DNA of 61,335 bases from positions 1 through 61,335 of the forward strand of contig PKWY01000037.1 in NCBI GenBank assembly GCA_003132205.1. Direction: 5' to 3'. The position numbers were made by a program, and so were the translations under genes. This DNA comes from Acidimicrobiaceae bacterium (GTDB lineage Bacteria; Actinomycetota; Acidimicrobiia; Acidimicrobiales; RAAP-2). Positions 1 through 8,370 of the stretch are shown here, piece after piece. Below the pieces are notes generated by a model. That model saw only the letters and a program-made list of their open reading frames with translations. It searched no databases and had not been told where the DNA came from. Positions within the stretch are counted from its first letter, which is position 1; each line of letters starts with the position of its first letter.

Positions 1-26
1 CCGGGATGACTCGACTCATTTCCAAA

Positions 27-71
27 TGGTGGGCCGTACAGTGGTGGGCCGTACAGTGGTGGGCCGTACAG
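27..71. repeat. 15-bp tandem triplication of the tRNA-Val 3' end
   Basis: The unit TGGTGGGCCGTACAG occurs three times without change at 27-41, 42-56 and 57-71. The innermost copy is the real tRNA 3' end (CCA, discriminator, acceptor 3' strand and the edge of the T stem); the other two lie immediately beyond the mature 3' end. Slippage or repeated integration/excision at the tRNA end could both produce this. Confidence 0.95.
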
Positions 72-133
72 GACTTGAACCTGTGACCCCTTGCGTGTCA
101 TGCAAGTGCGCTACCAGACTGCGCCAACGGCCC
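57..133 (-). tRNA. tRNA-Val (anticodon GAC)
   Basis: Read on the minus strand the gene folds into a full cloverleaf: acceptor GGGCCGT pairs with ACGGCCC, the anticodon stem is CTTGC/GCAAG with loop ATGACAC (anticodon GAC), and the T stem is ACAGG/CCTGT with loop TTCAAGT. The discriminator is A at 60 and CCA is encoded at 57-59. The last 15 bases are repeated twice more just downstream (see the repeat entry). The anticodon assigns it to valine GUC/GUU codons. Confidence 0.95.
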
Positions 134-189
134 CTAAGGGCTAAACCTTACCACTCAGCCAACTTCACGAATGCCCCAAAACGCTGCGG

Positions 190-852
190 CTATCGCGTCT
201 CAATGGCCTGGCGGGATTCTTCGGTCGGAGCCGCTAGATCTAAGGTCGGCTGTCCGGCATTGTTGCGGACCACCTGCTCGATGAAGACCTCGACCGTGGC
301 CCTGGCGTCACCAAGAGCCTCGTGCCCCCCGGGTTTCACTCCGTAGAACCGGCAGAGATGTTCGAGCCCGCGTCGGGGGCGATCCTCGCGCCCCGGTTCA
401 ATAGCCAGATCATGCTCGATGACGTCGATGATCTGCAGCATGGAAAGGTCGAACGATTCGTCGTTGAGCGACCTACCGACGACCGAGTGGTAACTGCGCC
501 GGAGCATCTCGATATCGAAACGCACCACGTTGGCGCCCACGATGTAAGCCCCCTGGTCCTGGTATCGCCTGAGAATGTCCACCGCGTGGGCCAGGCCTCC
601 CTCGACATTGAAGACCAGCTCGGTCCCCCGTTTGGCCTCGATATCTTCAATCGAAAGCCCGTGGACACGCTGCGCCGCGGGGGCGATGGGAAGGTCCGGA
701 ACAACGAAGAACTGCTCGCTCCACACCGGTCGACCGTACCGGTAGGCGCAGAATCCGTACGAGATCGCCCTCTCCGAGCCGACGTCGAGACCCGTGGTTT
801 CGGTGTCAAAGCCCAGGATGAGCTCGGGCACTCGTAGAAACTTTTTCGCCAC
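190..852 (-). CDS. DnaQ-like DEDDh 3'-5' exonuclease
   Basis: A 220-residue stand-alone exonuclease of the DnaQ/RNase T superfamily. The three Exo motifs are visible: Exo I DTETTG (D16, E18), Exo II around GANVVRFD (D113) and Exo III HEALGDA (H177, D182), the DEDDh form that removes nucleotides from 3' ends with two metal ions. There is no helicase or BRCT extension, so it could be a proofreading epsilon-like subunit, an RNase T/oligoribonuclease-like enzyme or a repair exonuclease; the sequence alone does not decide. It starts with GTG preceded by AAAGG. It lies next to tRNA-Val and is transcribed toward it. Confidence 0.88.
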   Translation of the reverse strand: MAKKFLRVPELILGFDTETTGLDVGSERAISYGFCAYRYGRPVWSEQFFVVPDLPIAPAAQRVHGLSIEDIEAKRGTELVFNVEGGLAHAVDILRRYQDQGAYIVGANVVRFDIEMLRRSYHSVVGRSLNDESFDLSMLQIIDVIEHDLAIEPGREDRPRRGLEHLCRFYGVKPGGHEALGDARATVEVFIEQVVRNNAGQPTLDLAAPTEESRQAIETR

Positions 853-1067
853 GTATCAACCTTTGCAGCCAGGTGTCACACGGCAACTGGTCGAAAACAA
901 AATACCGCATAACCACGAGTCCGAGGACGCAGGGACGATCTGCGCCCAAGCCATCGGGACTCTTCCGCGCTCGACCATTCGGTCGAGGCACGCTTCGAAT
1001 CTTCATAAGAAGTTCATACGAGCCCGGCTCTTTGGACAGATCCGGTCCCATGAAACAGTAAGATCTA

Positions 1068-2069
1068 TTGATGAAATTCAACCAACGTGCGCTTCTTCTC
1101 TGTTCGTTGGCTAGTTCAATGGTCATCGCGACACAGCTGATCTCGACACAAGCCCAAGCCCTCGGGGTCCGCGCTGCTGCCGGAACCGCCAGCCATGAAG
1201 GGGCTCGTCGCATGCCCATGGCATCATCGGCGAGTCGGGTCGACAAGGTTCCCTATTCGTTCAGGCTGGAAGACCAGTTCCTCGCGAATCTTCGTTACCT
1301 TCCGTTGTCCTTCCAACCAGCACACTCTGGGTCAACGACGACAACGACTTCGACAACGACAACTTCAACCACCACCACGACGGACCCAACGACAACTTCA
1401 ACAACGTCGACTACAACCACCACCGCGCTGACGACTTCATCGACGACCACCACGACCCACTCTGCGGTGCGCCATTCGACGTCCCCGATTCTCAAGATCG
1501 TTTCCGGAAGGTTCGTTTGGCGCTTCGCGTCGCTCCCGGGCGCGCTCAAGTCGCAGTGGAAGGTCGGCACGAATAACGTGCTCATCCAGGGCGCCTTGAT
1601 GCGCTTCCAGGCTGACCACAACCTTCCAGTCACCGGCAACATCGACACCGCGACGTGGCACGCCATCGTGACGGCGGCCATCGAACAGCGACGTGACCCT
1701 CTGCCCTACACCAACGTCTACGTCGATCAAGCGGTTCCCGAGACGATGAGGCTCTACATCAACGGCCACGTCTTCTTCTCGGCTCTCGTGAACACTGGAA
1801 TCTCGGTCGCGCCAACGCAGAACGGCACGTACCCCGTGTACGTGCGCTACACGACCACGACGATGTCTGGCACGCTGCCTAATGGCCAGCCATATCACGA
1901 CTCCGGGATTCCCTGGGTCTCCTACTTCCACGGCGGCGACGCGCTGCACGGCTTCCTGCGCTCGCAGTACGGCTACCCCCAGAGTCTGGGCTGCGTCGAG
2001 ATGACCTACGCTCACGCCGCCATCGTGTGGCCCCACACACCGATCGGAACCCTCGTTTCGGTCCAATAG
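1068..2069 (+). CDS. Secreted L,D-transpeptidase (YkuD)-like protein with peptidoglycan-binding domain
   Basis: A 333-residue exported protein. Residues 1-32 form a signal peptide with an AQA cleavage site; residues 89-130 are an almost pure Ser/Thr linker; about 145-205 is a PG_binding_1-like domain (FQADHNLPVTGNIDTATW); the rest is a YkuD fold. The catalytic region has H294-G and S-L-G-C309-V-E-M. Classical L,D-transpeptidases have S-H-G-C-[IV]-R, so the active-site His-Gly becomes Leu-Gly and the conserved Arg becomes Glu, while the nucleophile Cys is kept. It probably forms 3-3 crosslinks or attaches something to peptidoglycan outside the membrane (inference). A close paralogue lies at 16076-17116 and has the same unusual motif. 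Confidence 0.82.
   Translation: MMKFNQRALLLCSLASSMVIATQLISTQAQALGVRAAAGTASHEGARRMPMASSASRVDKVPYSFRLEDQFLANLRYLPLSFQPAHSGSTTTTTSTTTTSTTTTTDPTTTSTTSTTTTTALTTSSTTTTTHSAVRHSTSPILKIVSGRFVWRFASLPGALKSQWKVGTNNVLIQGALMRFQADHNLPVTGNIDTATWHAIVTAAIEQRRDPLPYTNVYVDQAVPETMRLYINGHVFFSALVNTGISVAPTQNGTYPVYVRYTTTTMSGTLPNGQPYHDSGIPWVSYFHGGDALHGFLRSQYGYPQSLGCVEMTYAHAAIVWPHTPIGTLVSVQ
1332..1457 (+). repeat. Thr/Ser low-complexity coding tract
   Basis: An ACN/TCN-rich stretch encodes residues 89-130 of the L,D-transpeptidase-like protein, nearly all Thr or Ser. It probably works as an extended, possibly glycosylated linker between the N-terminal part and the cell-wall-binding domain. The repeated ACGACAACG-type codons make it prone to slippage in multiples of three. 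Confidence 0.85.
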
Positions 2070-2183
2070 GTCGGATCGCCGCCAAATTGAGTCGTAGGGC
2101 CGGCTCATTGGCATCCACGCCCGCCACGCCAATCAATGGTCCACGGTGGCATCGCGGAACCGTAAAGACAATATGGTGGACCC

Positions 2184-3215
2184 ATGGACCTTCACAACCT
2201 TGGCCGTACCGGAATAAGAGTAAGTCCCCTTTGTCTGGGAGCGATGATGTTCGGCGCGTGGGGAAACCCCGACCACGACGAGTCGATCCGCATCATCCAT
2301 CGGGCCCTCGACGCGGGCATCAACTTCATCGACACCGCGGACGTCTATTCACAAGGCGAATCCGAGGTCATTGTCGGAAAGGCACTCGCGTCCGTTGACC
2401 GCTCGAAGGTGGTGCTCGCGACCAAGGTGCACGCCCAGATGGGCGACGACCCAAACTCCCAGGGCAACTCACGACGCTGGATCATCGCCGAGTGCGAGCA
2501 CAGCCTGCGCCGATTGGGCGTTGACTACATTGACCTCTACCAGATCCACCGTCCCGACGAGGGCGTCGACATCGATGAGACCCTCGGGGCGCTCAGTGAC
2601 CTCGTCCACGCTGGAAAGATCCGTAACTTCGGGAGCTCGACCTTCCCCGCCGAGCAGATCGTCGAGGCCCAGTGGGTGGCCGAGAAGAGGGGCCGCGAAA
2701 GGTTTCGCACCGAGCAGCCTCCGTATTCGATCCTCGTGCGCGGCATCGAGCGCGACGTGCTCCCGACCGCCCAGGCCTACGGCATGGGCGTCATTCCGTG
2801 GAGCCCGCTCGCCGGCGGGTGGCTCTCGGGACGCTTCGGGAAGGGCAAGGAGAACGTGAGCGCCCGCGCGCAACGCATCCCCGTGCGCTACGACCTCAGC
2901 CTGGCGGGCAACCAGCGCAAACTCGAGGTTGTCACCGAGCTCGCCCAGGTCGCTGAAGAAGCCGGTCTGTCCCTGATCGAGATGTCGCTGGCGTTCGTGC
3001 TTGAGCACCCTGCCATCAGCGCCGCCATCATCGGACCTCGCACGATGGAGCAGTTGGAGTCGCAGCTCTCGGCTCCGGATGTCAAGCTCGAGGAATCGGT
3101 ACTTGACCGGATTGACGAAATAGTCCCGCCGGGTACGAACCTCAATGCGTTAGACGCCGGATGGTCGCCGTCGGTGCTGGCCAATCCTCGCAAGCGTCGA
3201 CGTCACTACCGATAG
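2184..3215 (+). CDS. Aldo/keto reductase
   Basis: A 343-residue TIM-barrel NADPH-dependent oxidoreductase of the AKR superfamily. The catalytic tetrad is visible: D50 in NFIDTADVY, Y55, K81 in LATKVHA and H122 in YQIHRPD. The C-terminal part contains PWSPLAGGWLSG and a cofactor-binding segment AIIGPRTMEQLESQL typical of the YhdN/Tas/PdxI-like groups. The substrate cannot be predicted. It is cytoplasmic, apparently monocistronic, and its stop codon lies inside a hairpin. Confidence 0.9.
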   Translation: MDLHNLGRTGIRVSPLCLGAMMFGAWGNPDHDESIRIIHRALDAGINFIDTADVYSQGESEVIVGKALASVDRSKVVLATKVHAQMGDDPNSQGNSRRWIIAECEHSLRRLGVDYIDLYQIHRPDEGVDIDETLGALSDLVHAGKIRNFGSSTFPAEQIVEAQWVAEKRGRERFRTEQPPYSILVRGIERDVLPTAQAYGMGVIPWSPLAGGWLSGRFGKGKENVSARAQRIPVRYDLSLAGNQRKLEVVTELAQVAEEAGLSLIEMSLAFVLEHPAISAAIIGPRTMEQLESQLSAPDVKLEESVLDRIDEIVPPGTNLNALDAGWSPSVLANPRKRRRHYR

Positions 3216-3227
3216 TTCGGTAGTGAC
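3202..3227. terminator. 11-bp hairpin at the end of the aldo/keto reductase gene
   Basis: Arms GTCACTACCGA (3202-3212) and TCGGTAGTGAC (3217-3227) pair perfectly around a TAGT loop; the stop codon TAG lies in the loop. It is placed between convergent genes, so a two-way terminator is likely, but there is no good T-run on either side. Confidence 0.5.
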
Positions 3228-3257
3228 GCTCTATCGACTGTTCAACTGACACGGCCT

Positions 3258-5045
3258 CTACTTGATCTTCACGACCTTCGTGGATGAGGGCTTGCCCTGC
3301 CCTATCTCATTGCTCGCGCGAAGCTTGATCCGATACGTCCTTCCCGACGTGAGATGACTCAGCCGGATGGTTCGAGAGTTGCCGGACGGTGAATTCTTCC
3401 AACCGCCACCGTTGATCGAATACTGGTAGTCCGTAATCGGACTCCCCCCGTTCGGAGTCGTCCCGGTGACCGACAACGTCACCACGCCCTTCGAGGTGGA
3501 CTTCGCTCGTACGCTCGGTGAGCCCGGAACGAAGATATCGGCGGCGGCGCTCACGAAGAAACCTTGCGGGTTGTTTGATGCGTCGGTATACGTCCCGCCG
3601 GCGCTACAGCTACCGTCCATGCTGCACGAGACCCAGCCCAATGTCGCACCTTGGCCGGCGTTGAGAGCACCTAGTCCCGGGATCTCAACCGCGGTGCCCC
3701 ACGTGCCGTCGGTCTCGTTGACGACGAAGCCTTGGCCGTTGCCGAGCGCATCGGCGTAGTCGCCACCCGCGCTGCAGTTGCCGAACGAACCACACGAAAG
3801 CGTGAGCACGTCGGCGCTCCCGCCGACGTTCAACGCCGCGAGGCCCGGCACCTCGACGGCCGTACCCCACGTGCCGTTGGTCTCATCGACGAGGAATCCC
3901 TGCGTGTTGTTGGAGGCGTCGGCGTAGGTGCCGCCGGCGCTGCAGCTGCCAGCGGCCCTGCACTGGATTGCGTAGACGCTCGCTCCGTTCCCGGCGTTCA
4001 GTTGACTGGTGCCCGGTACCTCTATTGCGCCTCCCCACGTGCCGTTGATCTCGTTCGCCACGTACGCCTGGGAGTTGTTCAAGCTGTCCGCGTACCCGCC
4101 AGCGACGCCGCAATTTCCCGCGGAACTGCACGAGATCTGAATGGGCACCGTGTAGCCGCCGGCGTTGAGGGCCGCGAGGCCCGGTGCGGCGGCGGCACTT
4201 CCCCACGTGCCGCCGGTCTCACTGACGACGTAGCCCTGGATCAGTGATGACGAGTCGGCGTAGACCCCAGCGCCGCTGCAGTTTCCGTTCGAGCTGCAGT
4301 CCATCGACGTGAGGATCCCGGTGCCGCCCACGTTAAGTGCGGCACTGCCAGGAACCTCTTGAGCGGCTCCCCACATGCCATTGGTCTCACTGACGACGAA
4401 CGATTGCACCTTCGACGAGGAGTCCTTGTACGCGCCGCCGGCGCTGCAGTTTCCCGCGGAGCTGCACGAGAGCGCGAAGAGCTGACCGCTGGTTCCTCCT
4501 CCGGTATTCAACGCCGCGAAACCGGGCACCTCGATTGCGCTTCCCCACGTGCCGTTGGTCTCGTTAACGACGAACACCTGAGTATTCTTGGACACGTCGG
4601 TGTACGTTCCTCCGGCTGAGCAGTTGCCCGTCGAGGTGCACGAGATCACCAGGATGATCCCGACGGCGCCGCCGAAGTTGAGCGTCGCGATGCCGGGAAC
4701 GGGAATCGCGACGCCCCACGTGCCGCTGGTCTCGTTCGACACGAAGGCCTGGACGGCGTTGGACGCATCCGTGTACGCGCCGATCGCCCCGCAGTTGCCG
4801 TCGGAACTGCAGGAAACGGTGTTGACAGCGACCCCCGCGCCGGTGCTGATCGATGCGAAGCCGGGCACCTCGATGGCGGTGCCCCAGGTGCCATTGGCTT
4901 GGGCTGACGAAACGAAGAAGACGCTCGCCACGGCGCTTGAGACGGCGATCGTCAAGAAAGCGCGTGGCAGCCGGAATTGCCTCGATCGGTTGGAATCTGC
5001 CCTTCCAAGTAGCTGAGGCGCCTTGAAGAATCGCATGATGTTCAT
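3258..5045 (-). CDS. Secreted eight-repeat protein with C-terminal fibronectin type III domain
   Basis: A 595-residue exported protein of unknown function. An N-terminal signal segment (about residues 25-50, ending SSAQA) is followed by eight tandem repeats of 56-58 residues. Each begins G-T/M-W-G-x-A-x-E-V-P-G, continues with a beta-rich part and has a conserved Cys pair in the pattern S-C-x3-G-x-C, then a Gly/Ala-rich Y-x-D segment and F-V-x-E-T. Regular repeats of this length with aromatic starts suggest blades of a beta-propeller (inference). The last 90 residues are a fibronectin type III domain (PGSPSVRAKSTSKG to the C-terminus) ending in a basic tail. It is probably an extracellular binding or adhesion protein. 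The gene stands alone, in the opposite direction to the preceding aldo/keto reductase. Confidence 0.75.
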   Translation of the reverse strand: MNIMRFFKAPQLLGRADSNRSRQFRLPRAFLTIAVSSAVASVFFVSSAQANGTWGTAIEVPGFASISTGAGVAVNTVSCSSDGNCGAIGAYTDASNAVQAFVSNETSGTWGVAIPVPGIATLNFGGAVGIILVISCTSTGNCSAGGTYTDVSKNTQVFVVNETNGTWGSAIEVPGFAALNTGGGTSGQLFALSCSSAGNCSAGGAYKDSSSKVQSFVVSETNGMWGAAQEVPGSAALNVGGTGILTSMDCSSNGNCSGAGVYADSSSLIQGYVVSETGGTWGSAAAAPGLAALNAGGYTVPIQISCSSAGNCGVAGGYADSLNNSQAYVANEINGTWGGAIEVPGTSQLNAGNGASVYAIQCRAAGSCSAGGTYADASNNTQGFLVDETNGTWGTAVEVPGLAALNVGGSADVLTLSCGSFGNCSAGGDYADALGNGQGFVVNETDGTWGTAVEIPGLGALNAGQGATLGWVSCSMDGSCSAGGTYTDASNNPQGFFVSAAADIFVPGSPSVRAKSTSKGVVTLSVTGTTPNGGSPITDYQYSINGGGWKNSPSGNSRTIRLSHLTSGRTYRIKLRASNEIGQGKPSSTKVVKIK

Positions 5046-5136
5046 TGGAACGTTTTAACACGGAAGCACCGCGCGCTACGAGACCAAGTTCGACCAACTA
5101 TGTCCGAGTCCATCCCTCGACTGAAGAGCCAGATGG

Positions 5137-5964
5137 CTAAGGCGCCTCTTCCAGCTCCCCTGCGAGCACGTCAACCGACGCAACAACTCGCGAGGGCTTG
5201 AACGGATACTGGAGCGCCGCGTCGGCGTCGGAGACGCCCGAGAGCACGAGGACAGTGTGGAGGCCCGCTTCGAGGCCGGCGACGATGTCGGTATCCATCC
5301 GGTCGCCCACCATCGCGGTGGTTTCGGAGTGCGCGTTCAGTTCGCGAAGCGCCGAGCGGATCATCAAGGGGTTGGGCTTGCCGACGAAGTACGGCTCCTT
5401 GCCGGTGGCTTTGCTGATGAGTGCCGCGACCGCTCCGGTCGCGGGCAGCGGTCCTTCGACGCTCGGGCCCGTGGGGTCGGGATTGGTGGCGATGAACCGC
5501 CTTCCTTCGGCCACGAGCCGGATGGCCTTCGTGATGCCCTCGAAGCTGTAGTTGCGGGTTTCGCCAATGACCACGTAGTCGGGGTCGTTCTCCGAAAGGG
5601 TGTAGCCCACCTCGTGGAGCGCCGTCGTGAGGCCGACCTCGCCAATGACGAACGCCGAACCATTGGGGCGCTGGGCATCGAGGAAGACCGCTGTGGCGAG
5701 CGCCGAGGTCCAGATGTGATCCTCGGGAACGTCGATGCCGCTCCACTTCAGGCGAGCGCTGAGGTCGCGTCGCGTGAACATTGAGTTGTTGGTCAGGACG
5801 AGAAAAGGCGTATCGGTGCTGCGCAGCAGTTCGAGGAACCGGTTCGCGCCTTCGATGGGGTGGTTCTCGCGGACCAGGACACCGTCCATGTCGATGAGCC
5901 AGGAGTCAATTTCGCGGGCATTGGTGACCTTCGGCCACGAATGGGCGCCTCTTGCGGCGGTCAT
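5137..5964 (-). CDS. HAD-IIA family phosphatase (NagD/4-nitrophenylphosphatase-like)
   Basis: A 275-residue cytoplasmic haloacid dehalogenase-type hydrolase. Motif I is LIDMDGVLV (D25, D27), motif II is LVLTNNS, a Lys lies in the FVGKPNPLM segment and motif IV is MVGDRMDTDI. The TNN signature and the GKP-NP segment are typical of the HAD-IIA group with a C2-type cap (NagD, AraL, phosphoglycolate/pyridoxal phosphatases). It probably dephosphorylates a small phosphometabolite; the substrate is not predictable. It lies 45 bases downstream of the LCP gene and may be cotranscribed with it. Confidence 0.88.
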   Translation of the reverse strand: MTAARGAHSWPKVTNAREIDSWLIDMDGVLVRENHPIEGANRFLELLRSTDTPFLVLTNNSMFTRRDLSARLKWSGIDVPEDHIWTSALATAVFLDAQRPNGSAFVIGEVGLTTALHEVGYTLSENDPDYVVIGETRNYSFEGITKAIRLVAEGRRFIATNPDPTGPSVEGPLPATGAVAALISKATGKEPYFVGKPNPLMIRSALRELNAHSETTAMVGDRMDTDIVAGLEAGLHTVLVLSGVSDADAALQYPFKPSRVVASVDVLAGELEEAP

Positions 5965-6008
5965 CTGCTCTTCTACTCCTCTAAAGACTCAGTCTCTCCT
6001 TGACGACC

Positions 6009-7703
6009 TTACTTGAGGGCCGTCGTCGTGGCCGGACCGGTGCCAGCAGCGTTGCACGCCCTCGGGTCGTAGGGCTCGAGTGCTTGATTGACCAGGCTGG
6101 GCGCGCTAAAGGAGTTGTTCGACTTCACTCCGGGTGGGTCGTAGACCGTCGTCGACGTCGACGTCGACGACTTCTTGTGCTTCGACGTCGACGTGGTCGA
6201 CGTCCGGGACGCGGCCTTCATGGTGAGTCCGGTGCCGGTCTGGACAGTGACGGAAGCACCCGGCGTCACTTCAGCGGGGTTGTAGCCGAGGATCGCCGGA
6301 CCCTGCAGCTGCGCGAGCACGGCTTGCGCGGCGGCCAGACTCGGGCTCGCCCAGTTGCCGTTGAGCGGCGGACGAGGCCCGCCGTACCAGACGACCGTTT
6401 CGCCGACCTTGCCGACGGGCGCCATGTCGCCGGTCGAGCTGACCCTGAATCCCTTGGCGGCGAGCTCTCTCGAGACGATGGCGGCTTGATTGGCGATCCC
6501 CGTGGCGTTCTTGATCGAGATGGTGAAGCTCGACGGCGAAGGCAGCGCCGCTCCGGTGAAGGCGTTGGTCGACGGCGAGATCCCGAGAATCTGGTCGATC
6601 GTCTGCGTGCCGTTTGGCTGCACCGGGAACTCCACGTCGCCGTAGTAGTAGCCCTTGTACAGATAAGAGCCGGTCTCGACCGTCACGATGGGATAGGTCA
6701 ACTGCAGGACGTTGGCGATGTTGGTATGGGCGAAGCTCTTCGCGAGGTTGACCATCGTCGACTCGCTGAACCCGTTGTCGACGGTGAGGTCGGGCAGCAC
6801 CGAGGTCGCGATGCTCTGGTCGGTGAGCGGGTCGCCGATGCCACGAGCCGAGACCTTCGCCGACAGCACCCGAAGGAATTCGTGGGTCCTTCGAATCCTC
6901 GCGAGGTCCGAGAGTCCCTCTTTGGGCCACGTGGAGGGCTGATGATTCGAAGCGTCGGGCTGGATCTGCAGGTGGCGCGAGCGCACGACCTCGAGGGCGC
7001 GCACCCCGTTCAAGAGGTAGCAGCCGGGTCGCTCGATGTTGAGACCCGACTCCTGATCGTAGATGGGCACGGGAAAGTCCATGCTCACGCCGCCCAGTGC
7101 GTCCACGACGTTGGCGAAGGTGTCGAAGTTGAGTTCCACGTAGTGATTGATCGGGATGGCGAAGTCTTCCTCGATCGCCGCGACCAGTTGGCTCGGACCT
7201 TGATAGAGGGCGGCGTCGATCTTGTTGGCGCCGATGATCCGGGCGTTGGGCACGAACAGGTCACGGGGTACCGAAAGCAGCGACACCGATCCCGTGGCGG
7301 GATCCAGATGCAGGATCATGTCGATGTCGCTGTTCACGCCGGTGACGCCCTGCGAGCAGAGTCCGTAGGCCTTGTTTTGAACCTTGAGACCGCACCTGGT
7401 CGTCGAGCCGATGAGCAGGATGTTCTCGGCGGAGCCACCTGATTGAAGGTTCCCGATCTTCTGGCGGTTGACGAGGGACCCGAGGTAGTAGTAGTCGGCG
7501 ATGACGCCGCCAACCACGAGCACGAGGACCAGGCCAACGGCGATCACGCCGCGGCGAATCCAGGTCCGCCGGCTGTGACTGGCCGGGCGCGAACCGCCTC
7601 CGGTGTGGCGCTTGACCGCCTCACCGAGGCGCTCTAACCGGTCCTGATTGGCGATCTGGCGGTGAGCTTCCCGTCGGCCACCGCGATAACCTCCAATAGA
7701 CAC
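6009..7703 (-). CDS. LytR-CpsA-Psr (LCP) family cell-wall ligase with LytR_C domain
   Basis: A 564-residue membrane-anchored protein. A basic cytoplasmic N-terminus leads to one transmembrane helix (about residues 48-70), then an extracellular LCP domain containing LLIGS, SDIDMILHLDPATG, LLSVPRDLFV, GANKIDAALYQG and RSRHLQ, with the conserved Arg and Asp residues that bind pyrophosphate of the polyprenyl donor. A LytR_C domain (about 370-460) follows, then a Ser/Thr/Lys-rich tail. LCP enzymes transfer glycopolymers from undecaprenyl or decaprenyl pyrophosphate to peptidoglycan. The start is GTG with a weak ribosome site. It is likely the first gene of a short minus-strand unit with the HAD phosphatase. 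Confidence 0.9.
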   Translation of the reverse strand: MSIGGYRGGRREAHRQIANQDRLERLGEAVKRHTGGGSRPASHSRRTWIRRGVIAVGLVLVLVVGGVIADYYYLGSLVNRQKIGNLQSGGSAENILLIGSTTRCGLKVQNKAYGLCSQGVTGVNSDIDMILHLDPATGSVSLLSVPRDLFVPNARIIGANKIDAALYQGPSQLVAAIEEDFAIPINHYVELNFDTFANVVDALGGVSMDFPVPIYDQESGLNIERPGCYLLNGVRALEVVRSRHLQIQPDASNHQPSTWPKEGLSDLARIRRTHEFLRVLSAKVSARGIGDPLTDQSIATSVLPDLTVDNGFSESTMVNLAKSFAHTNIANVLQLTYPIVTVETGSYLYKGYYYGDVEFPVQPNGTQTIDQILGISPSTNAFTGAALPSPSSFTISIKNATGIANQAAIVSRELAAKGFRVSSTGDMAPVGKVGETVVWYGGPRPPLNGNWASPSLAAAQAVLAQLQGPAILGYNPAEVTPGASVTVQTGTGLTMKAASRTSTTSTSKHKKSSTSTSTTVYDPPGVKSNNSFSAPSLVNQALEPYDPRACNAAGTGPATTTALK

Positions 7704-7785
7704 TGTTCAATTCTAAACGCCCCGTTGTCCAACTGGGCCGCACCGCGCGAACCTATGCGGGCGAACCCCGATGTTGGCCAGCTTG

Positions 7786-8370
7786 TTAGCGCAGCGCCTG
7801 CCATCCCGCAGCTACGGCGAGAAGTACGAGGACCACGCTCGTGACGATGCGAAGTGTGGCGACGTTGACGAACCTCAGAATTCCCTGGCCCCCGAGCACC
7901 GCCAACGCTGCAACCGCCCAGAGCGCCAGGATGGCACCCACACCCACCGAGAGCGGCGAATGGTAGTGGGCGGCGAGGTTCGCCGTGAGCAGTTGGGTTA
8001 TGTCGCCCCACTCGGCGAGGAAGATCACGATGAACGCGCTGGTGACGACTCTCCGACCCGACGCCGCTTCCTCTCGCACGAGAGACTCCTCGGCGCGCGC
8101 CCGCTGCGCCTCGCGCATCGCGAGGAACGCTCCCACGAGGAACATCACTGCCACGATGGCGTCGAGGACGCGGCGCGGAAGAACGTGGAATAGGGTCACT
8201 CCGACCGTGACGGCGATGGTGGCGTGAACGACAAAAGCACCCGCCGCCCCAAGCCACACGGCGAAGGGCCTCCCCCGTGTCGACATGACCAGCGAGGCGA
8301 ACATGGTCTTGTCGGGTAACTCCCCGAAGAAGATGACCGGAAAGACGGTCGCAACGATGACGAACGACAC
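7786..8370 (-). CDS. GDT1/TMEM165 (UPF0016) family cation exporter
   Basis: A 194-residue integral membrane protein with about six helices. It contains the two family motifs: FFGELPDKTMFAS near the N-terminus and FLAEWGDITQLLTA in the second half (E-x-G-D-[KR/I]-[TS] repeats). Members export Mn2+ or exchange Ca2+/H+. The GTG at 8370 is chosen as the start because GAGAAAGG lies five bases upstream and the first membrane motif follows directly; the frame stays open to GTG/ATG codons further upstream (to 8484), but that part does not look like family sequence. No clear manganese riboswitch was found upstream. Confidence 0.88.
   Translation of the reverse strand: MSFVIVATVFPVIFFGELPDKTMFASLVMSTRGRPFAVWLGAAGAFVVHATIAVTVGVTLFHVLPRRVLDAIVAVMFLVGAFLAMREAQRARAEESLVREEAASGRRVVTSAFIVIFLAEWGDITQLLTANLAAHYHSPLSVGVGAILALWAVAALAVLGGQGILRFVNVATLRIVTSVVLVLLAVAAGWQALR

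Noticed and set aside
26..346. Plus-strand frame starting MVGRTVVGRT
   Set aside because: It is antisense to tRNA-Val and the 15-bp repeats and then to the exonuclease gene; the GLEPVTPCVSCK text is the typical artefact of tRNA antisense reading.
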